Below, in pieces: positions 1-11,642 of a DNA stretch of 64,000 nucleotides. Numbering within the stretch: the first letter of the stretch is position 1; every line of letters begins with the position of its first letter. The notes under the pieces were generated by a model that saw only the letters and a program-made list of their open reading frames with translations, had not been told where the DNA came from and did not search any database. This stretch comes from Flectonema sp. DT1601 (Eukaryota; Euglenozoa; Diplonemea; Diplonemida; Diplonemidae), in assembly GCA_964019425.1 (NCBI GenBank), contig OZ025789.1, positions 1,116,001 through 1,180,000 on the forward strand, given 5' to 3'. A program made the translations under genes and the position numbers.

Positions 1-2
1 TC

Positions 3-3000
3 TGTGAGCAGAATGGTAGTTGTACCTGTCCAGTTGAGTATCTAGGTCTGCAATGCGAGGCAAAGCGGTATTGCTCAAAGAATTCGTATGTAGTTCTCTT
101 TAATTTCATATGTTTGTCACATTTTTTCTAGAACACTTAGCTCGACTTAGTTTTTTACATGCTGTAGATCAATAATATGTAACATATCCAAACAACACAG
201 AATCTCTACAGTGAGATTTGGTACGTTCACGATTCCGTTGACCGACTTTCCACGTCCCGAGAGAATTGAGTTTGTGGTCGGGGGAGTGACTGGCGGACTC
301 TCATTTACGTACGCGTTGAAGTTTGGGAATACGGATCTGTTTCGCTTACAGAAGACTTGTGTAGACCACTCACGAGTTTGCAAGTGGACTATGAATCAAA
401 TCCCGATAACATATAACGGAGAACCGATTACGTACACCAATACTCATGATGTTGTAATTATTACGATGCAATACCAGACTCCTTCCAGACCTCTAATGGG
501 TCTCCATATCAATGGGAGAATTCATTACGCAGGGAACCTTCCTACCGGAACGCCGGAGATCACCTCACCACTGACCGATAGTTATTTCAGCGGACCAGAG
601 GTTAGAAGCATTGCTCACCTGTGTTATGGGTATGCTTCGATGATTGGGTCTTCTCTCGATCGAAATCAACAGGCAACGATCAACACTGGCCCTGCGGTAA
701 TTCGCTTGACATTGGTCGAGAACAGGCATCACAGGGCGGGGTTCACCGAAGCTGACTTTCCAGGTGTGCTTGCGTCAATCAAGGGCAGCACCCGTGACTG
801 GCATCGGGAAGCTGAAACGATTGTTGGAGGGGGGGTCGTTGAGTTACATAGCAGTAAGCAATACTTGCATGTGAGACTGCAAAAACCGCTGTCGCTTTAC
901 GCTCCGCAAATGAATGAATACATTCAGATCGAGTCGCAACCTATTGCTGGATTGGTATCGACGCCGATGTCAACAATGTGGATGACGATTCCGGGAACTT
1001 GTCCGCGTGATGTCCAGATGGCATCTTCGTTGACATTGTATGCTGCATCGACAATTGGTCCTGTCGGGGCGTGGACGGTGATCGAGTTTGATTACGTGTC
1101 GGGGCGCAGTGTGGCTCAGTTCGAGGTGGAGGTTGGTTTCTCTATCTTTTCAATGGTCAAGTGGAGATTGGCTTTTTCCAAGTTCGGTGTTATCTCCGTG
1201 TTTTATGAAGGTGCTGGGGCAGCAGTTTTCAGCCCTGGGGTTGGACGCACTGTGCACATCAAACTCCAAATGGACTACGAGGGGGAGAAGTTCGTCTTAC
1301 ATGCGTTGGGGGAAACCCATGAGTATGCCTTTCCTGCGGTTGCTCCTGGTGGGGTAAAGGTGAATCGAGTTGTGAAGTCACAATGGTATGGAGGAAGTAT
1401 TGTAATTGATGACACTGGTCCCCGAACGATTGAGTCGAGGACTGAATTCACGGACATGTTCTACCGATGCCCTCATCAGGAACCTTATGTAAGAATGGAA
1501 CCATCAGTTCCTGTTTTGGACCAACCGCTCACACTCCACATCACCGAGGGTACGACGCCGCTATCGGTGAAGGATCGCGTTGTTGTGACAACCAAGATGG
1601 ACTGTTCGACTCTCACTACTCAAGAGATATTGGATGGATACTCAATTGTGATTCAATATAGAACCCCTTACCAGACACAGGTCACTATCCCTGCAAACAC
1701 TTTGTCCGACGGACAGGTGTACCATCTGTGCTGGTTCTCTGATCAAAAGGGATTTGGTGACCTGCAGCTGGGTGTGTATACTCGACTGGAGTTATTTAGA
1801 ATATTAACTGGGGTTACGGCTGTTCCGACTGCCGTGCCGACTGCCGTGCCAACTGCCGTGCCAACCGCCGCACCGATCGCCATTCCTACGACTGCGGTGC
1901 CTACCGCCGTGCCAACCGTCGCACCGACCGCGGTTCCGACAGCAGCACCGACACCGAGTGTCTGCTACGGAAAAACCGCTCCGGAGGTGTGCACTTTCGG
2001 TAGAGGTACCTGCGAGCAGAACGGCGGTTGTTCTTGTCCGGTTGAGTATTCGGGTCTTCAGTGTGAAGCCAAACAATATTGCACAAAGAATTCGTATGTA
2101 TCTTCATTTTTGTACCCCATAGTGCTGTAGATCAATAATATGTAACATATCCAAACAACACAGAATCTCTACAGTGAGATTTGGTACGTTCACGATTCCG
2201 TTGACCGACTTTCCACGTCCCGAGAGAATTGAGTTTGTGGTCGGGGGAGTGACTGGCGGACTCTCATTTACGTACGCGTTGAAGTTTGGGAATACGGATC
2301 TGTTTCGCTTACAGAAGACTTGTGTAGACCACTCACGAGTTTGCAAGTGGACTATGAATCAAATCCCGATAACATATAACGGAGAACCGATTACGTACAC
2401 CAATACTCATGATGTTGTAATTATTACGATGCAATACCAGACTCCTTCCAGACCTCTAATGGGTCTCCATATCAATGGGAGAATTCATTACGCAGGGAAC
2501 CTTCCTACCGGAACGCCGGAGATCACCTCACCACTGACCGATAGTTATTTCAGCGGACCAGAGGTTAGAAGCATTGCTCACCTGTGTTATGGGTATGCTT
2601 CGATGATTGGGTCTTCTCTCGATCGAAATCAACAGGCAACGATCAACACTGGCCCTGCGGTAATTCGCTTGACATTGGTCGAGAACAGGCATCACAGGGC
2701 GGGGTTCACCGAAGCTGACTTTCCAGGTGTGCTTGCGTCAATCAAGGGCAGCACCCGTGACTGGCATCGGGAAGCTGAAACGATTGTTGGAGGGGGGGTC
2801 GTTGAGTTACATAGCAGTAAGCAATACTTGCATGTGAGACTGCAAAAACCGCTGTCGCTTTACGCTCCGCAAATGAATGAATACATTCAGATCGAGTCGC
2901 AACCTATTGCTGGATTGGTATCGACGCCGATGTCAACAATGTGGATGACGATTCCGGGAACTTGTCCGCGTGATGTCCAGATGGCATCTTCGTTGACATT

Positions 3001-6000
3001 GTATGCTGCATCGACAATTGGTCCTGTCGGGGCGTGGACGGTGATCGAGTTTGATTACGTGTCGGGGCGCAGTGTGGCTCAGTTCGAGGTGGAGGTTGGT
3101 TTCTCTATCTTTTCAATGGTCAAGTGGAGATTGGCTTTTTCCAAGTTCGGTGTTATCTCCGTGTTTTATGAAGGTGCTGGGGCAGCAGTTTTCAGCCCTG
3201 GGGTTGGACGCACTGTGCACATCAAACTCCAAATGGACTACGAGGGGGAGAAGTTCGTCTTACATGCGTTGGGGGAAACCCATGAGTATGCCTTTCCTGC
3301 GGTTGCTCCTGGTGGGGTAAAGGTGAATCGAGTTGTGAAGTCACAATGGTATGGAGGAAGTATTGTAATTGATGACACTGGTCCCCGAACGATTGAGTCG
3401 AGGACTGAATTCACGGACATGTTCTACCGATGCCCTCATCAGGAACCTTATGTAAGAATGGAACCATCAGTTCCTGTTTTGGACCAACCGCTCACACTCC
3501 ACATCACCGAGGGTACGACGCCGCTATCGGTGAAGGATCGCGTTGTTGTGACAACCAAGATGGACTGTTCGACTCTCACTACTCAAGAGATATTGGATGG
3601 ATACTCAATTGTGATTCAATATAGAACCCCTTACCAGACACAGGTCACTATCCCTGCAAACACTTTGTCCGACGGACAGGTGTACCATCTGTGCTGGTTC
3701 TCTGATCAAAAGGGATTTGGTGACCTGCAGCTGGGTGTGTATACTCGACTGGAGTTATTTAGAATATTAACTGGAGATACGGCTGTTCCGACTGCCGTGC
3801 CGACTGCCGTGCCGACTGCCGTGCCGACTGCCGTGCCGACTGCGGTGCCGACTGCCGTGCCGACTGCCGTGCCGACTGCCGTGCCGACTGCCGTGCCGAC
3901 TGCGGTGCCGACTGCCGTGCCGACTGCCGTGCCGACTGCCGTGCCGACTGCCGTGCCGACTGCCGTGCCGACTGCCGTGCCGACTGCCGTGCCGACTGCG
4001 GTGCCGACTGCCGTGCCGACTGCGGTGCCGACTGCCGTGCCGACTGCCGTGCCGACTGCGGTGCCGACTGCCGTGCCGACTGCCGTGCCGACTGCCGTGC
4101 CGACTGCCGTGCCGACTGCGGTGCCGACTGCCGTGCCGACTGCCGTGCCGACTGCCGTGCCGACTGCCGTGCCGACTGCCGTGCCGACTGCCGTGCCGAC
4201 TGCCGTGCCAACTGCCGTACCAACCGCAATCCCTACTACCGCGCTGCCAACTGTCGTTCCCACCACTGTGCCTAGAACCGCTGTGCCAACTGCCGTGCCT
4301 ACTGCAGTTCCAACCACCGTGCCTAGAACTGCCGTACCAACCGCAATCCCTACTACCGCTGTGCCCACTGCGGTTCCTGCTACTGTTCGTAGAACTGCTG
4401 TGCCCACTGCAGTTCCTACCACCGTGCCTAGAACTGCTGTGCCAACTGCCGTGCCAACTGCCGTGCCAACTGCCGTGCCAACTGCCGTGCCAACTGCCGT
4501 GCCAACTGCCGTGCCAACTGCCGTGCCAACCGCAATCCCTACTACCGCTGTGCCCACTGCGGTTCCTGCTACTGTTCGTAGAACTGCTGTGCCTACAGCA
4601 GTTCCTACCACCGTGCCTAGAACTGCTGTGCCTACTGCCGTGCCAACTGCCGTGCCAACTGTTGTTCCTACCACCGTGCCTAGAACTGCCGTACCAACCG
4701 CAATCCCTACTACCGCTGTGCCCACTGCGGTTCCTGCTACTGTTCGTAGAACTGCTGTGCCTACTGCAGTTCCTACCACCGTGCCTAGAACCGCTGTGCC
4801 TACTGCCGTGCCAACTGCCGTGCCAACTGCCGTGCCAACTGCCGTGCCAACTGCCGTGCCAACTGCCGTGCCAACTGCCGTGCCAACTGCCGTGCCAACT
4901 GCCGTGCCAACTGTTGTTCCTACCACCGTGCCTAGAACTGCCGTACCAACCGCAATCCCTACTACCGCTGTGCCCACTGCGGTTCCTGCTACTGTTCGTA
5001 GAACTGCTGTGCCTACTGCAGTTCCTACCACCGTGCCTAGAACCGCTGTGCCTACTGCCGTGCCAACTGCCGTGCCAACTGCCGTGCCAACTGCCGTGCC
5101 AACTGCCGTGCCAACTGCCGTGCCAACTGCCGTGCCAACTGCCGTGCCGACTGTTGTTCCTACCACCGTGCCTAGAACTGCCGTGCCTACCGCCGTGCCT
5201 GGAACCGCCGTACCAACCGCAATCCCTACTACCGCTGTGCCCACTGCGGTTCCTACTACTGTTCGTAGAACTGCTGTGCCTACAGCAGTTCCTACCACCG
5301 TGCCTAGAACTGCCGTGCCAACCGCCATACCAACCGCCATACCAACTGCAATCCCTACTGCTGTGCCCACTGCAGTTCCAACCGCGGTGCCCACTGCAGT
5401 TCCAACCGCGGTGCCCACTGCAGTTCCAACCGCGGTGCCCACTGCAGTTCCAACCGCGGTGCCCACTGCAGTTCCAACCGCGGTGCCCACTGCAGTTCCA
5501 ACCGCGGTGCCGACCACTGGACGGAATCAAATATTTTCAACATTTAGACTGGGAGATATTGTGAATGTTGGGGAACTCCAAAGTGCCATCCCGGAGCTGC
5601 TGACTCGAATCGAAGGAACGGTTGGGGCAGTTGTTGTTTGTGTCGATGTTATTGCTATGGAATTTTTAAATAATGAATGGGTCAGCAGGGGATCTGTTGG
5701 ATGTCCGGCAACAATAACTGACCGAAAGGCTCTCGTGTTGCAGGGAAGTGGCACAGCAGCTTTTGAAGTGAGGACGCAGTTTGCAACAGAGCAGTCGCTT
5801 GTAACTGTCTTAGATATTCTGGGAAAAGATGCCGCCTCGATTGTTGAAGGGGTCGGTACTCTTCTGTCGCTCAGTGTGGTTCAAGAGACTGTAGCACCGC
5901 AAACTTATAATCCTGCAGGTGTTGATGATGAAGATACTTCTCTCATTATCGGGCTGACCCTTGCAGGTGTTGCAATTTGTGTGTTAGTTATTGGTGTGAT

Positions 6001-6103
6001 TATCTACTTCACACAATACGCTAAAAGATCAACCAGCATCACAAATACCAAGTCGGGTGATACGTTTCCTGATTCTGATGATCATAGAAATACTGTGGTG
6101 TAG
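3..6103 (+). CDS. Giant type I surface protein, 5' partial, with duplicated ectodomain exons and PTAV repeat
   Basis: I do not recognise the family. Three exons are visible: 3-85, 201-2093 and 2164-6103. Introns start GTATGT and end ACAG, and all junctions are phase 2. The first exon ends in an EGF-like Cys pattern. Exon 2 (631 codons) carries a ~533-residue ectodomain, a short Pro-Thr-Ala-Val stretch and a second EGF-like module (C-F-G-x-G-T-C...C-S-C-P). Exon 3 repeats the same ectodomain with an identical translation, then a PTAV repeat of about 580 residues. A ~120-residue domain, one membrane span (around 5940-6020) and a short tail ending in DDHRNTVV follow. About 1,971 residues lie in the window and the start is upstream. 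The topology suggests a surface adhesin or coat protein; that role is inference. Exons and architecture are directly visible. Confidence 0.85.
160..1811 (+). repeat. Direct repeat copy 1 (exon duplication)
   Basis: This segment recurs at 2123-3774, offset 1963 bp. It begins inside the intron (at tgctgtagatc) and runs through the whole ectodomain to the start of the PTAV repeat. The two translations are identical and the intron parts that I compared also match. The upstream halves of the two introns differ, so the breakpoint lies within the intron. Confidence 0.95.
2123..3774 (+). repeat. Direct repeat copy 2 (exon duplication)
   Basis: Second copy of the 1.65 kb block at 160-1811. The first differences appear just before the PTAV array, where the residue before TAVPT is Val in copy 1 and Asp in copy 2. 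The array itself has expanded in this copy only. Confidence 0.95.
3779..5515 (+). repeat. Coding minisatellite, 12-bp unit (PTAV)
   Basis: A 12-bp unit (actgccgtgccg and variants) is repeated for about 1.7 kb within exon 3, keeping frame. The first ~430 bp are nearly pure. From about 4230 a higher-order block appears at least three to four times. It contains TTVPRTAV, TAIPTTAV and ATVRRTAV variants followed by a variable run of pure units. The last part alternates GCAGTTCCAACC and GCGGTGCCCACT. The homologous position in the upstream exon holds only about 45 codons. Confidence 0.97.
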
Positions 6104-7444
6104 TCGTCATCTGCAGGTATTGTTTTACATTATCACATTTTACATTTTTCTTTTTTTATATTTTTTAATCACAAAACACTTTCCAAGACGTTTTATTCAT
6201 TGTACGTGGCCGGTTTTTTCCTAACCTATGAGCTTGGCTCTCTCAAATCTCATTGAGAAGTTGTACGTGAATAAATAATTTGATTGTAGTTGTAATTTCA
6301 GTCGTCTTCCATTCATTTTTGTTGTTTCCGTATTCTTTACCATGACGGCAATTCACACCCACTGGCATCACATTAGACAGGCATTGCAACTTATTTATTT
6401 ATTTGAAAAAAATATGAATTTTTTTTTCTTTCTCTTCGTCGTATTAGGCTTCGAAATAAAAAGAATTCCTTCAAGTATTGTGAGTTTTGTCGTTTTTAGA
6501 TCTCAAAGGTGTGGAAGAGCTGATTATTTTTAGTTATGTTTTGTGTCCATTCTCCCATTAATTTTTTTTTGTATGTGTTCTGAGATTTCTATATGTAAGG
6601 CATGAAAAATATCCGTTATATTAATTCAACAACAACAACAACAACCAACTAAATTGCTACCAAATCACATGGATAGGAAGAACAGGTTCCTCCCACTGGG
6701 TAAGTCCCTCGAGGATCGTTTTCCTGTTGGTGTGTTACGGATGGCTTTGTTGGAAACGGGATTTACTTTGAACATCATACGTCGTCGTGAAGACTCGTCG
6801 TACTCTTTTTCTTGTTTATAAGTTTATTATTCGTCCGGTTTACGGGCAGAACAACTTTAAAAGTTACCACCTGATTGATGCGGTGACTTTTCTTTTATTC
6901 GCATTTTCCCCTTTCTCACCACCCACCCCAAATAAACATAAAAGCATTCGAACTTTGCTTTACCAACACTCGTGTGGTTGTATTGCAACAAAAGGTTGCT
7001 TTTTATGTTCTTTTTTATTGCGTGGGGAGGTTATTGTCTTACTGTCCTTAGCGTACCACACTGAATCAGGTGTGGACAAGTGGATTGTTTTGGCTTCAAT
7101 TCCCTCCCCACATGATAATTCCGACAAATATCTCTTAAAACATGCTTCTAAATTGACTAATTTGGTCGCAACTAACTCCCGTTATGTATCCTTTCTATTC
7201 GTCCAAGGACATCTTTTGGACACGTTCCCATCACTTGCTCTTATACTGTATCTATAATGCCTTTATGGTTATAGTAGTCAATCTTTAGTATTGGTTTTTA
7301 TTATTTGTTGTTATTTATTAATTTATTCAACAGGTATCGTATTGTTATCAGTGGGTTAAAGAGATGATGTGCGGAACTGTGTTTTCACTTTGTAATGATT
7401 TATTTTGAACACCCCACTCAGGCTACTTCAGTTTATCATCAAAA
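6104..7444. other. Intergenic, no convincing gene
   Basis: AT-rich, with poly-T runs and a short (CAA)n at about 6629-6645. A 50-codon ATG frame at 6669-6821 has no other support. The longer open frame around 6787-7257 starts with GTG, has no recognisable domain and is probably chance. The end of this gap probably holds the 5' leader of the next gene, with AGs following pyrimidine-rich stretches near 7422 and 7432. Confidence 0.6.
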
Positions 7445-7843
7445 ATGACCGATATCATTGACCAGAAGAGATCCGTCCTCGTCGCCCTCACCAAGCCGGG
7501 ATGTGTTTGTGACCACAACGACAACTTGGAGGCCGCTCAGGCTATCACCCAGGCCAGGTTTGCGCTTTTCAAGGCGGATTCAAAGGTCCACCCAGCAAGC
7601 TACCCTCCACCACCTGCCGGAGATGGTTCCGAGATCTTTGCCGCCGCTGATGAGGCCGGAGAAGGTACCTTAACCTTTAAGGAGGTCGCGAAGTACCTCG
7701 GACGTAACATGTCCCTTCAGCACCGTCTGAGAGAGGGATGGGAGTCATTCTTCAGTCAGTTTGACACCGAGAACGTGAAGGACCTCGACAAGGCGCAATT
7801 CATGGCCATCTGGCAGAAGGCTGCCGCCCTCCGTAAGGACTAA
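7445..7843 (+). CDS. Small EF-hand-like protein, 132 aa
   Basis: Single-exon protein of 132 residues with no signal peptide or membrane span. Residues around 62-73 form an EF-hand-like loop (D-E-A-G-E-G-T-L-T-F-K-E) with Asp at position 1, Gly at 6 and Glu at 12. A weaker second loop follows near residue 103 (D-T-E-N-V-K-D-L-D). Codons are strongly biased to C/G-ending forms (GCC, GTC, CTC, AAG), unlike its AT-rich neighbours. This resembles the Argonaute genes and suggests high expression. It may be a calcium-binding or calcium-insensitive EF-hand protein of the cytosol or flagellum. The family assignment is by motif only; the compact size argues against calmodulin, which has four hands. Confidence 0.7.
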   Translation: MTDIIDQKRSVLVALTKPGCVCDHNDNLEAAQAITQARFALFKADSKVHPASYPPPPAGDGSEIFAAADEAGEGTLTFKEVAKYLGRNMSLQHRLREGWESFFSQFDTENVKDLDKAQFMAIWQKAAALRKD

Positions 7844-7862
7844 AAACCTGGTTTCTCACCTC

Positions 7863-8223
7863 CGATGTGACGTGACGGGAGTAGTTTCTTTTTTTTAAAA
7901 ACAAAAATGAGAAAAAACCAACAAAAAAAAAAAGAAATGAGAGAAATCAGCCTTTTTTTATTTTTTCTGAAAAAAAGGAAAAAAAAAAAAAAAAAAAAAA
8001 AAGAGAGGGAGGCTGGAGGAGAAAAAAAAAAAAAAAAAAGACTTTTTGAGTGTCGCCACTTGAACAAGTGAGTTCAGAGAAAGTCTACTTTTAGTTAAAA
8101 CATTTTTAACAGGTTCCAACAATGTTCTATATTAAATACATTACCCTGATTGTCAATAAATGAGTTCTTTTTTTTTTTTAAAATAAAAAGATGTCTCTAC
8201 AGGTGAGCAAGACTAACTAAACG
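7863..8223. other. Intergenic spacer with A-rich homopolymers
   Basis: Contains several A runs of 15-22 bases (about 7979-8000 and 8020-8039) and T runs. A putative leader AG (ctctacag) lies at about 8194-8201, ahead of the next start codon. Confidence 0.6.
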
Positions 8224-9021
8224 ATGAGATTACCACTCACATTATTAACTATTTTACTATGTAATGCTCAAACAACAACAGACACAACTGGTGGTGCAAC
8301 CGGAACTGTTATGAGCCAAGGGTTTGGAGGTGTTCAATTAGGTGGTGGTCAGTTATCTGAATCAGAATGTCAGGCGCTTCGATCAGCTAATGACATAAAG
8401 GAAGTAGCAGACATATTACCTTGTGAATGTCGTTATTATAGTAAACAAGCAGTTTCTTGTCATCCTAATTGCTGTCCTCGTGGTTCTTACGATGGTCATG
8501 ATCGATGTCATTTATCAAATGAATTCGATTGGACTGTTTACGAACAAACAGTCTGCAGACCACCAACAACTCAAGAAAACTATCCAGGTGATGGAGCTTG
8601 TCTTTATAATGGAGGTAATCCTTTCAATTCTGAGGGGTCGGTTGATGCCGACGGTCGGATTTCAATTAGTTTTGTGTTGAGTAAGAAACCAGAACATCGA
8701 TGTGACGACTTAGTGTTATCTACTTGTTATTCTGAAGATCCTGGTCAGGCCGCATCATTTAGGTTTACGACACCCACGGGACAAATCTGCTGGCAGCATT
8801 GCCCTCCAAAACCGTATGCTGCTTGCACGTCTGATGAATGTTTTTTTAGAAGAGGTCGGACCCATCCATTTGTGAGAAAATGGTCAGTACCATCTCTTCC
8901 AACGGGAGAATCTTATTTATTGTCTTGTGTTGTAACTGCTGTCACTGAATCAACCTTCGCTACGACCTCACAAGTAAACCAAACACAATATCTGCCTGCT
9001 GCTTTTTATCTTCAACCATAG
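8224..9021 (+). CDS. Secreted Cys-rich protein, 265 aa, unknown
   Basis: Not recognised. The N-terminus (MRLPLTLLTILLCNA) is a clear signal peptide with likely cleavage near residue 16-17. A Thr/Gly-rich linker of about 30 residues follows. The remaining ~215 residues contain many cysteines, including C-E-C, C-C-P and C-W-Q-H-C-P patterns, typical of a disulfide-stabilised extracellular domain. No membrane span, GPI signal or internal repeat is visible. The start is the first ATG after the leader AG and directly precedes the hydrophobic core. It could be a secreted or cell-surface-associated protein; no function can be given. Confidence 0.75.
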   Translation: MRLPLTLLTILLCNAQTTTDTTGGATGTVMSQGFGGVQLGGGQLSESECQALRSANDIKEVADILPCECRYYSKQAVSCHPNCCPRGSYDGHDRCHLSNEFDWTVYEQTVCRPPTTQENYPGDGACLYNGGNPFNSEGSVDADGRISISFVLSKKPEHRCDDLVLSTCYSEDPGQAASFRFTTPTGQICWQHCPPKPYAACTSDECFFRRGRTHPFVRKWSVPSLPTGESYLLSCVVTAVTESTFATTSQVNQTQYLPAAFYLQP

Positions 9022-9197
9022 CTCCCGTTTTATTCTGTTTAATAATTACCTCCGGTTCTATCCTTTTTGCTTCCTCCTTTTCTTTCTTTTTATTACGTTT
9101 TCTTTTACAGCACAAGTAACTATTAAAACACCATCAGATATTTGTGTTGGATGTTAAGAAAAGTGAATGAATTATTTTATTGTTATAAAAGTGAAAT

Positions 9198-11642
9198 ATG
9201 GATCGAGAACCTCTGGAGCATGCGACAGGGAATGGGATGGCATTTGGCGAAGTGAGTGAAGACGAGTGTGATATACAAGAACCTTCAAGTCCTCACGTGT
9301 CATCTTCAACATTGGGTAAACTGCGGTCAATGTTGTGCCCACAAGTTGGAGGTGTCCAAACGCATGAGTTGGAATCACTCGTTGAAGGCGGTGGAACTGA
9401 CTCTCTCGCTGATGAAAGACGCCGCCCCAAACATCGCAAAACCCGAAATTACATCAAAGCCGGAGTAGCTATTGTGATCGTCTCTCTTATTGTCTACACA
9501 ATCATTGCTATTTCAATATTATATACTGCCGGGAAGAAGATTAAAGTTGACTACAGGGGTGGACTGAAACTAGACCTGACATGCGATTCCGATCAGCAGA
9601 TCTTAGCTCTGATTGAGTTTACGAATATTCCATCACTTGGACTGGCTGTTGATGAACCGAAATTAAAATTCAACGATTGGGGAGTGTTGGTACCAAACTC
9701 TTCAATCGAAGTTAGGAACGGTACTTTTGGCGTCTCAGGAATTATGACTGTCCCGAATGAAGGATCGCTCTCAACCTTCCTAACTCATTACATCGGATGG
9801 AGGCTTAATAATACTGACATTCAACCAACAATTGATGTTGGGATTAGTGGTATGCTCGTTACTTCGTTGTTCCCATTCAGAATTCCTTTTTCAGTCAGTA
9901 ATCTGGTAGCAGCACCAAGAACTGATACTTCATTCGTACCGACCTCATTAGACGCGGTACAAGATGATTTAAATATTAACATCAACATGAACTGTACTAG
10001 TGATGGTTTACACGCGTGGCATCACGCTTTTGATTTGGGATTTGTTTCTCCAGACTTACAAATAGAGGCTACCACTGGGTATTATGAAAATAGTGCCCAG
10101 CAGACATTAGTTGTTCAGAACATTGAAAATGGAACTGGTTTTGGACTTGCGAACGCTCTAAACACGCTCGCCACTCCAACTATCCTCCCGTCAGAAGTTA
10201 TCAACATTACTGGTCTTCCTGGTCCATGTTTAGCAAATCGTATTATGTCAAAAGTTGACATTCGTGTTCGTTATGAATTTATCAAAGCAGCTTTGCAGAA
10301 GCAATTGAACTCTTCGACACCTGATGAATCATCCATGACGGTGTCGATGGTGAAAACGACGATTAGAAATAGTCGTCCAACGGGAATCGATCTGGACGTG
10401 ACTTTAGAGACTGAATATATGATGCCTGTTAGGGTGAGTGGGTTGGGTAGTTCGGAATTCAGAAGCTCTGATGGGAGTGTGTCGAAGATGACAATTTTAA
10501 AAAATATTTCTAATTCGGAGATCGGAGTTGGAATAGATTTTAATTCGGAAATTTTTTCAACTAATATCGCAACACCATTCTTTAACACTTTATCGATACC
10601 TCCTATTGATGGTGGTCTTTGTCTACTTGGAGAGAATACCACCTGGATGGGTACTTTTATAAATGGCCTTCATGATGATCACAGATGCATTACAAACTTC
10701 ACATCCATTTCAGTTTCTCCTGGCTTCTCACTCTGGCAAGCACTCCTCCATCCACAACGTTACATACCTTTAATGAGAACCAACGCTTTATTATCACTCA
10801 CAGACAGACACATTGATTTTGTTGGTTCTAATTTTGCAAATTACAAGACGGTTCAAATGCTTGTGCCTGGCTCGGCAATTCAAATCTATCCCTTGGAAAT
10901 AAAAGATGCACTTCCGAACATTGAGATTTTCGGAGACAAAAAAATATCAGCGGTCACGACGGGTGAGCTGTTCGATTCCCGGGTAGAGAGTTTTTTAGAC
11001 GATGTTATGCTTTATGTTGATGTTAATTTTACTAAATTAAATGGATTTGGAAAAATACTTGTTGGTGGTGGAGGTGTTTCAAATGTAACGATTTTTGTAT
11101 CAAATTGGGAGATAGACGTACCAATGCACATTGAGCAGTGGAAAGGATTATTTTCACTTGAAAAAACCGATGAGGGAGATGAGCAAATCATTGCTGAGAA
11201 TCCGTTTCCTGTTTCGTTTTATTTAGAAGGTGGACAGGAACTTGTTCTTGACGACTTTCTTTATGGAATGCTTCCCAACGAAGGTATTGATATCCCAATG
11301 CACACACAAAATGATAACATTGACGGTTCTTTTAATATTACTGCGGTGGTAATTCCATTCACTTCATTAAACAACACGATTCCATCTGAACAAACAAAAG
11401 TAACTCTTTCTTGTCGTAAATATCATTCGAAACCGAGTGACTCATCTTCTATCTGTCCAGATGATCCTGACCGTAAGTGTACTGAAGATGGTGTTGATGA
11501 GATCTGTTTCTTTAAACAATCTGATGCATGTGAGTTGGACATAAGCAGTCCGATATTAATTTACGATGTGTGTCCCCAGGAATGTGTTTGGTGTCAGCTC
11601 TCCTCTGACACTAAAAACGGTGTTTCTGTTCGATTGCCGTAG
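9198..11642 (+). CDS. Type II single-span membrane protein, LEA2/DUF3712-like ectodomain, 814 aa
   Basis: A cytoplasmic segment of about 87 residues, acidic then basic (RRRPKHRKTR), precedes one membrane span at about residues 88-112. A large ectodomain with many N-x-S/T sequons follows. The ectodomain opens with K-V-D-Y-R-G-G-L-K-L-D-L-T and beta-rich stretches around F-T-N-I-P-S-L-G-L. Repeats of this kind resemble tandem LEA2-type beta-sandwich domains of fungal DUF3712 proteins; that family link is by eye and tentative. The C-terminus carries a Cys-containing region (C-P-D-D-P-D-R-K-C...C-P-Q-E-C-V-W-C). A strong pyrimidine tract ending ACAG lies at about 9059-9110, upstream of the ATG. 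A surface or endomembrane role is inferred from topology alone. Confidence 0.75.
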   Translation: MDREPLEHATGNGMAFGEVSEDECDIQEPSSPHVSSSTLGKLRSMLCPQVGGVQTHELESLVEGGGTDSLADERRRPKHRKTRNYIKAGVAIVIVSLIVYTIIAISILYTAGKKIKVDYRGGLKLDLTCDSDQQILALIEFTNIPSLGLAVDEPKLKFNDWGVLVPNSSIEVRNGTFGVSGIMTVPNEGSLSTFLTHYIGWRLNNTDIQPTIDVGISGMLVTSLFPFRIPFSVSNLVAAPRTDTSFVPTSLDAVQDDLNININMNCTSDGLHAWHHAFDLGFVSPDLQIEATTGYYENSAQQTLVVQNIENGTGFGLANALNTLATPTILPSEVINITGLPGPCLANRIMSKVDIRVRYEFIKAALQKQLNSSTPDESSMTVSMVKTTIRNSRPTGIDLDVTLETEYMMPVRVSGLGSSEFRSSDGSVSKMTILKNISNSEIGVGIDFNSEIFSTNIATPFFNTLSIPPIDGGLCLLGENTTWMGTFINGLHDDHRCITNFTSISVSPGFSLWQALLHPQRYIPLMRTNALLSLTDRHIDFVGSNFANYKTVQMLVPGSAIQIYPLEIKDALPNIEIFGDKKISAVTTGELFDSRVESFLDDVMLYVDVNFTKLNGFGKILVGGGGVSNVTIFVSNWEIDVPMHIEQWKGLFSLEKTDEGDEQIIAENPFPVSFYLEGGQELVLDDFLYGMLPNEGIDIPMHTQNDNIDGSFNITAVVIPFTSLNNTIPSEQTKVTLSCRKYHSKPSDSSSICPDDPDRKCTEDGVDEICFFKQSDACELDISSPILIYDVCPQECVWCQLSSDTKNGVSVRLP

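Noticed and set aside
3706-5530. Very long open frames on the minus strand and in other frames across the PTAV array
   Set aside because: They are made only of repeated tetrapeptides forced by the 12-bp period and have no start context or domain; the + frame continues into a real membrane protein.
6669-6821. 50-codon frame starting MDRKNRF
   Set aside because: ATG and moderate codon bias, but short, no domain and no conserved splice partner found; kept only as a note.
6787-7257. 156-codon frame
   Set aside because: Starts with GTG, no recognisable domain, composition like spacer sequence.
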